From positions 3,596,001 to 3,660,000 of the forward strand of contig NZ_CP019449.1 in assembly GCF_001984035.1 (NCBI RefSeq): DNA of 64,000 bases, given 5' to 3'. The notes below the pieces were generated by a model that made no database searches, was not told where the DNA came from, and saw only the letters and a program-made list of their open reading frames with translations. Made by a program: the position numbers and the translations under genes. Of the stretch, positions 59,228-64,000 are shown one piece after another (within the stretch, counting starts at the first letter, position 1; each line of letters opens with the position of its first letter). This DNA is from Sphingopyxis sp. QXT-31 (lineage in GTDB: Bacteria > Pseudomonadota > Alphaproteobacteria > Sphingomonadales > Sphingomonadaceae).

Positions 59228-61489
59228 TCAGAACTTCACGCTCGCCTCGGCGCCCCAGATGCGGGGTTCGTTGACGTAGCTGGTGAGGTTGTTGAAATCG
59301 ATGCCGCCGGTCGCCGACTTGTCGCCGGTGATGTTGCGGACGAAGGCCGCGACGTCGAAGCGGTCGGTCTTGTAGCCGACGCGCAGCCCGCCCTCGAGCA
59401 GCTTGTCGTCCGAGAATTCGACCGAGCGATAGAGGAAGAACTGCACCTTCGAGCGGTAATACCAGTCGGTGAAGGCATAGACGGCGCCGTCGCCGACCGG
59501 GATTTCGTAACCCGCGGTCCAGTTCACCGTCCACTTCGGCGACTGCGGCAGCTGGTTGCCGTCGATCGAGAAGATGCCGGGGCTGCCGGGGCGCTGCGGG
59601 TCGAGCACGGTGCACGGCGTCGCCGAGCCGCAGCCCGCGACGAAAGCGCCCGCATCGTCGATCTCGGCGACGTTCCACGCGCCGCCGACCGAGAAGGTGA
59701 GGCGGGGGGCGGGTGCCGCCTGCAGCTCGGCTTCGACGCCATGGCCCTTGGCATCGACGTTGAGCAGGCTCGCGACGTTGGCGGTCCCGCCGACCGCGGT
59801 CAGCTGCAGGTCCTTGGTGTCGAAATAATAGCCGGTCAGGTTGAAACGGACCTTGTCGTTCAGGAAGGCGGTCTTGATGCCCGCCTCGTACGAGATCGTC
59901 TCTTCCTGGTCGGCGGTCGAGATCACGCGCGAAAAGGTCAGGCGGCCCTGCACCGACGGCGCGCGATAGCCGCGTGCGACGCGGGCGTAGATGGTGACCG
60001 CGTCCGACGCTTCATAGGTCGCGCTGGCGTCCCAGGTCAGGAGCTTGCCCTTGACGGTGGCGGCCTGCGGCGGGACCGGGGTGTTCGGGCTCACGACGAA
60101 GGGCGGGCGCGTTTCGACCGGACGCGCGGCGACGAAATCGCGCGTGTCGTGGTTGTAGCGCGCGCCGGCCTGGAGCTTCAGGCCATTGTCGAACGCGTAA
60201 TTGACCGAGCCGAAGATGCCATAGGCTTCGCTGTCCTGGCGCTGCACCGCGATCGCCGACGGGGTGGCATCGGTCGGGCCGCCGAATTCGAAGCTGGTGA
60301 TGTCGAGGCCTTCGTCGAAATAGAAGACGCCGAACTGGTAGCCGAGGCCGGTCGAATTGTTCGACGCCACGCGGATTTCCTGCGTGAACTGGTCGAGGCT
60401 GGGGACATTGTCCTGGCTCTGCGCCTGGAACGGGATCAGGCCGGGGCCCGACACCGGCAGGAACACCGCACCGAAGCCGCCGTCGATGTCGCCGCGGCTC
60501 TTGAAATTGCCGTTCCAATAGGAGGTGATCGAATAGAGCGTCACCGGCCCGAAATCATATTCGAGGTTCAGCCCGGCGTTATAGGTGTTGAGCTTCTGGA
60601 AGTTGATGCCGTCCTGATAGACCTTGTCGCGCTCGAATTCGGTGCCCGCGCCGCCGAGACCGACGAGGTCGTTGCTGCCCGGGATCTGCGTGTTGGCGCG
60701 GAAGATGATCGCCGAGCCGTCGTAGACGCGGACCTGGCCGACCGCGCGCGCGGTGAAGGGGCCGCTTTCATATTGCAGCTGGAGGCGCGCGGCGATGTCG
60801 TCGTAACCGCCGAGGTCCTTCTTCGCCGGGGTCGCGACATTGTCGACCCAGTCATTGCGGTGCTGGAACAGGGTCGAGAGGCGGACCGAGAAGCCATTGT
60901 CGTCGGCGGCGCCAGCGGCAACCTCGACCTGGCTGGTGCCGTAGCGGCCGTAGCTGACCTTGGCATAGCCGCCGGTCTTGCCGGGCTTGACGGTGTCGAA
61001 CTTGACGATGCCCGCGGGGGTGTTGCGGCCGAAGAGCGTGCCCTGCGGCCCGCGGAGGACCTCGACGCGGTCGAGGTCGAAGATCGGGAAGCCCTTCAGG
61101 ATCGGGTTTTCGAGCACGACATCGTCATAGACGAGGCTGACCGGCTGCGAGGCGTTGAGGTCGAAGTCGGTGTTGCCGAGGCCGCGGATATAGAAGCGCG
61201 GGAAGGAGCGGCCGTAGGAGCTCTCGATGTTGAGGCTGGGCACGCGGCCGGCGAGCGCGCGGATGTCGGAGCCGGTCGAGGTGATCGCGCCGAGCGTGTC
61301 GCCCGATAGGACTGAGACGGCGACGGGGACGTCCTGCAGGCTTTCCTCGCGGCGCTGCGCGGTGACGATGATGTCGGTGAGACCGCTGTCGTCGGCAACG
61401 GGGGCGGTGTCCTGCGCGACGGCGGGCACGGCGAAGCCGGTGGCGGCGAGAACGAGAGCTATAGCGGTAGCGGAAGGAAAGTGGCGCAT
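59228..61489 (-). CDS. TonB-dependent receptor
   Basis: 753 aa, complete. Signal peptide MRHFPSATAIALVLAATGFAVPAVAQ; TonB-region DIIVTAQRREESLQDVPVAVSV; plug with FYIRGLGNTDFDLNASQPVSLVYDDVV and VEVLRGPQGTLFGRNTPAG; beta-barrel to a terminal Phe (GAEASVKF). ATG 61489 has AGGA upstream; a TTG two codons earlier is in frame. The substrate is unknown; glutamate-cysteine ligase upstream is probably unrelated. The motif style matches the receptor at the left edge, but the two are not close paralogues by eye. Confidence 0.95.
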   Translation of the reverse strand: MRHFPSATAIALVLAATGFAVPAVAQDTAPVADDSGLTDIIVTAQRREESLQDVPVAVSVLSGDTLGAITSTGSDIRALAGRVPSLNIESSYGRSFPRFYIRGLGNTDFDLNASQPVSLVYDDVVLENPILKGFPIFDLDRVEVLRGPQGTLFGRNTPAGIVKFDTVKPGKTGGYAKVSYGRYGTSQVEVAAGAADDNGFSVRLSTLFQHRNDWVDNVATPAKKDLGGYDDIAARLQLQYESGPFTARAVGQVRVYDGSAIIFRANTQIPGSNDLVGLGGAGTEFERDKVYQDGINFQKLNTYNAGLNLEYDFGPVTLYSITSYWNGNFKSRGDIDGGFGAVFLPVSGPGLIPFQAQSQDNVPSLDQFTQEIRVASNNSTGLGYQFGVFYFDEGLDITSFEFGGPTDATPSAIAVQRQDSEAYGIFGSVNYAFDNGLKLQAGARYNHDTRDFVAARPVETRPPFVVSPNTPVPPQAATVKGKLLTWDASATYEASDAVTIYARVARGYRAPSVQGRLTFSRVISTADQEETISYEAGIKTAFLNDKVRFNLTGYYFDTKDLQLTAVGGTANVASLLNVDAKGHGVEAELQAAPAPRLTFSVGGAWNVAEIDDAGAFVAGCGSATPCTVLDPQRPGSPGIFSIDGNQLPQSPKWTVNWTAGYEIPVGDGAVYAFTDWYYRSKVQFFLYRSVEFSDDKLLEGGLRVGYKTDRFDVAAFVRNITGDKSATGGIDFNNLTSYVNEPRIWGAEASVKF

Positions 61490-61589
61490 GGGCAAGCTTC
61501 CTGAAACAGAGAGGGAGAGTGGGAGAGCGGATAAACCAGCCGCCCTTTGACTCCGCGCGCGCGCGTTATCAATCGCCGAACGACGCCGC

Positions 61590-61607
61590 GCTGACGTTCG
61601 TGTCAGC
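61590..61607. promoter_or_regulatory. Inverted repeat upstream of TonB receptor
   Basis: GCTGAC-GTTCGT-GTCAGC, perfect 6-bp arms about 100 bp before the receptor ATG. It could be a regulator site; no regulator gene is adjacent. Confidence 0.35.
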
Positions 61608-61651
61608 AGTGTTGCCGAATTGCTGCAGTTTGTGACAGCCGGGGGCTGCCT

Positions 61652-63025
61652 TTAGAAGCTAAGCTCGTCGTAGATTTTCGACAGGTCGTGGTGCCACGGG
61701 CCCTCGTAGCGGTCCAGCAGGTCGTGCGCGGGCGCCTTGCCGCTCTTGGCGATGCGGCGCAGCGGTTCGAGGAAGCCGACCTCGTTGTCGCCCATCGAAT
61801 TGACCTCGCCGCGCGCCGCGAGCCCCTGTGCGGCGATGTCGAGCACGCGGTGCGCGAGCTGCCCGACGGTGCCGCCGCCCGGCGCCGGCGCGTCGAGGCC
61901 TTCGCTGGGGACCGCGTCGCGCAGCGCCTGCTGCTCCTCGATGCTCCAGCCCTTGACGAGATCCCAGGCGGCGTCGAGCGCGCCCTGGTCATAGAGCAGC
62001 CCGACCCACAGCGCCGGGAGCGCGCAGATGCGGTTCCACGGTCCGCCGTCGGCGCCGCGCATTTCGAGGAAGCTCTTCAAACGCACCTCGGGGAAGGCGG
62101 TCGAGAGATGGTCGTTCCAGTCGCTGAGGCGCGGCAGTTCGCCGGGGAGGACCGAGAGCTCGCCCTTCATGAAATCGCGGAAGCTGAGTCCCGCAGCGTC
62201 GATATATTTCCCGTCGCGGAAGACGAAATACATCGGCACGTCGAGCATATAGTCGACATAGCGATCATAGCCGAAGCCCTCTTCGAACACGAAGGGCAGC
62301 ATGCCGGTGCGCGCGGGGTCGGTGTCGGTCCAGATATGGCTGCGGTACGACATATAGCCGTTGGGCTTGCCCTCGGTGAAGGGCGACGAGGCGAAGAGCG
62401 CGGTGGCGAGCGGCTGGAGCGCCAGCGAAACGCGGAACTTCTGCACCATGTCGGCCTCGGACGAATAATCGAGGTTGGTCTGGATGGTGCAGGTGCGCAG
62501 CATCATATCGAGCCCCATGGTGCCGACGCGCGGCATATGCTCGAGCATGATCTTGTAGCGGCCCTTGGGCATGATCGGCAGCTCGGCGCGGGTCTTGTCG
62601 GGCCACATGCCGACCCCCAGGAAGCCGAGTCCGAGCTCGGCGCCGACTTCCTTGACCTGCTTCAGATGGCGCCCGGTTTCGGCGCAGGTCTGATGGAGAT
62701 TTTCGAGCGGCGCGCCCGACAGTTCCAATTGCCCCGCGGGTTCGAGGCTGACGGTGCCGTCGCTGCCCGCGAGCGCGATGACTTTCCCGCCCTCGATCAC
62801 CGGTTCCCAGCCGAAGCGGGTGAGCGCCATGAGCAGGTCGTGGATGCCGCCGGGCTCGTCATAGGAGGGCGCGCGGTGGTCGGCGGTGCGATAGACGAAT
62901 TTCTCGTGCTCGGTGCCGATGCGCCAGCGGTCCTTGGGCTTCTCGCCCTTGATCATGGGGGCCGCGAGCTGGTCGCGGTTTTCGACGATGGGATCGTTGC
63001 TGTCGGAGGCGGTGCGCGTGCTCAT
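61652..63025 (-). CDS. gshA: Glutamate-cysteine ligase, plant/alphaproteobacterial type
   Basis: 457 aa. First step of glutathione synthesis. Signatures: IGTEHEKFVYR, SLEPAGQLELSGAPLENLHQTCAE, MPKGRYKIMLEHMP and NRICALPALWVGLLYD, typical of the GCS2-type class found in plants and Alphaproteobacteria. Supplies the thiol used by the GSTs in the window (inference). Confidence 0.95.
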   Translation of the reverse strand: MSTRTASDSNDPIVENRDQLAAPMIKGEKPKDRWRIGTEHEKFVYRTADHRAPSYDEPGGIHDLLMALTRFGWEPVIEGGKVIALAGSDGTVSLEPAGQLELSGAPLENLHQTCAETGRHLKQVKEVGAELGLGFLGVGMWPDKTRAELPIMPKGRYKIMLEHMPRVGTMGLDMMLRTCTIQTNLDYSSEADMVQKFRVSLALQPLATALFASSPFTEGKPNGYMSYRSHIWTDTDPARTGMLPFVFEEGFGYDRYVDYMLDVPMYFVFRDGKYIDAAGLSFRDFMKGELSVLPGELPRLSDWNDHLSTAFPEVRLKSFLEMRGADGGPWNRICALPALWVGLLYDQGALDAAWDLVKGWSIEEQQALRDAVPSEGLDAPAPGGGTVGQLAHRVLDIAAQGLAARGEVNSMGDNEVGFLEPLRRIAKSGKAPAHDLLDRYEGPWHHDLSKIYDELSF

Positions 63026-63066
63026 AGCGCGCCATCTAGACTATCCGGTACAGAATGCAATTGGGG

Positions 63067-64000
63067 CTATTCCACCATCGCGCGGAGGTTGATCGTGAAG
63101 CTCGATCCGGGTGCCATGCTGCCTTTGGGATTGATGCGGATGTGCGTGACATTGGGGTCGACGCCGTCGGCGTGGGCGACCGGGGTGTAGGTGAAGCTGG
63201 CGCCATTGTTGTTCGAGAAGCTGAGGTCGTCGCTCGTGCTCGCGAGACTGGTGAAGCTGTAGGTGAGGCCGCTCGATCCCGCGGCAAAGGCGAGCGGGCC
63301 GGGGCCGGGGGCGTAGGTGCCGACGAACAGCGCGAGGTTCGCGGGGAGCGCGTCGGTGACGATCACGCTGTTGCTCGTCGCCTGCGTACCCGCGGGGGCG
63401 GTGACGGTCAGGCTGTAGGTCGCGAAGCCGCCGGGGATGAGCTTGGGGTTGGTGGTGCCGTTCTGCGGGTCGCTGTACGCGGCCGAAGTCTTGGCGATCG
63501 TCAGGGGCAGGACATAGGCGTTGGTGTAGGTACAGGTCGTCGCGGTCGTGCTGCCCTGGATCGTCAGCGTGCGCCCGGTCGCGCCGCTCGCGAGCGGGCT
63601 GCCGCCGGTGCATTCGACGCTGGCGTTGTAGAGCGCGGCGACCGCGCCGCCGCCATATGTCTCTGCGGGCAGCGTCACGACATCGCCCGCGCGGACGTTG
63701 ACATAGCTGCCGGTGGTCGCGGTCGGCGCGGTCGAACTAAAGGTCGGATTGGCGGTGCCCCCGCTCGTCGTGGCGCTTGCGGTGTGGCCGGTCGTCGCGC
63801 CTCTCCACGCCTTGGCGAGGCGCAGCTGCTGGGCGATGCGGCTGTTGGTAAAGGTGCAGACGATCGCGGTGTCCGCGGGGTTTACTGTCAGCACGCTGCC
63901 CGCGAGCGCGGTGGCATTGCCGGTGCAGGCGAGCGCCTGGCTATAATTGCCGCCGCTGCCCGCGGTGAAGGTTTCGGTCAGCGTGGCGGCTTCGGCGGCG
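63067..64000 (-). CDS. Secreted repeat protein with SpaA/DUF11-like modules (5' end beyond window)
   Basis: The last 311 codons are visible; the frame is open through base 64000. Module pattern: TETFTAGSGGNYSQALACTGNATAL..., IVCTFTNS, then AKAWRGATTGHTASATTSGGT...TCTYTNAYVLPLTI and a C-terminal domain FATYSLTVTAPAGTQATSNSVIVTDALPANL...RINPKGSMAPGSSFTINLRAMVE, which resembles a DUF11-type Ig-like module. Ser/Thr/Gly-rich with paired Cys. It ends without an anchor motif, so surface attachment must lie in the missing part. Confidence 0.75.
   Translation of the reverse strand, partial: AAEAATLTETFTAGSGGNYSQALACTGNATALAGSVLTVNPADTAIVCTFTNSRIAQQLRLAKAWRGATTGHTASATTSGGTANPTFSSTAPTATTGSYVNVRAGDVVTLPAETYGGGAVAALYNASVECTGGSPLASGATGRTLTIQGSTTATTCTYTNAYVLPLTIAKTSAAYSDPQNGTTNPKLIPGGFATYSLTVTAPAGTQATSNSVIVTDALPANLALFVGTYAPGPGPLAFAAGSSGLTYSFTSLASTSDDLSFSNNNGASFTYTPVAHADGVDPNVTHIRINPKGSMAPGSSFTINLRAMVE

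Overview
The window looks like a near-origin chromosomal segment of a high-GC alphaproteobacterium, most likely a sphingomonad close to Sphingopyxis. That placement is inferred from several things: the conserved strings rne-amiC-mrcA-prfB, moeB/dut-coaBC-ubiB-ubiE-mutM-rpsT-dnaA, trpS-murJ-secB|timA-mltA-smr and rpmH-rnpA-yidD-yidC-engB...dapE; ubiquinone-type UbiB/UbiE; an RNase E with an interrupted S1 domain; abundant TonB-dependent receptors; and short intergenic palindromes. I recognise no rRNA, tRNA, CRISPR array, prophage or insertion sequence with a transposase.

Layout. 0-7.5 kb (minus): a TonB-dependent receptor cut by the left edge, a TPR-sulfotransferase, a membrane-anchored DsbA-like protein with a very long low-complexity N-terminus, and an M48 protease with TPRs. 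7.6-18.3 kb: rne (minus) faces amiC, an aldonolactone oxidase, a D-threonine/D-serine-type PLP enzyme, PBP1A (mrcA) and prfB, followed by an exported methyltransferase-like lipoprotein. 19-25.5 kb (minus): DsrE-like protein, MoeB/ThiF, dut, coaBC, a ccdAB toxin-antitoxin pair, a small membrane protein, ubiB and ubiE. 25.5-29 kb (plus): a 266-bp inverted-repeat element, mutM, rpsT and dnaA, with an AT-rich island before dnaA and a cluster of DnaA-box-like 9-mers just after it. 29-33 kb (minus): a DUF4136 lipoprotein, trpS, murJ, secB. 33-36 kb (plus): timA, mltA, smr. 36-42.4 kb: dapE, a cupin, a secreted protein of unknown function, a GST, engB, yidC, yidD, rnpA, rpmH. 42.5-51.5 kb (minus): an accessory block of small soluble enzymes (GSTs, VOC/glyoxalase-fold proteins, a GFA-like zinc protein, a tandem DUF1428 protein, an alpha/beta hydrolase, DoxX-like) headed by a TetR regulator with a clear palindromic operator. 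51.8-55.4 kb (plus): yifB, a DUF1905 protein and a GGDEF cyclase. 55.4-57.3 kb (minus): a Tudor-like small protein, a bactofilin and an M23 peptidase. 57.7-64 kb: an ICMT-type membrane methyltransferase, a second TonB-dependent receptor, a plant-type glutamate-cysteine ligase and the 3' end of a secreted repeat protein running off the right edge.

How the genes work together. Much of the backbone serves the envelope: peptidoglycan synthesis and turnover (PBP1A, AmiC, MltA, MurJ, DapE, M23 peptidase plus bactofilin), protein export and membrane insertion (SecB, YidC, YidD, TimA) and periplasmic folding or quality control (DsbA-like, M48). A second theme is thiol and electrophile handling: glutamate-cysteine ligase, three GSTs, several VOC proteins and a GFA-like protein. 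The conserved backbone is broken in places by strain-variable inserts (oxidase/aldolase pair, ccdAB, the inverted-repeat element, the cupin/GST group) and by dispersed palindromes. I see no clearly new defence or biosynthetic system. The strongest leads are the extended DsbA-like fusion, the TetR-headed enzyme block, the nested inverted-repeat element by mutM, the ccdAB pair whose toxin lacks the canonical C-terminus, the hairpin in the rpmH leader, and the overlapping M23/bactofilin genes.
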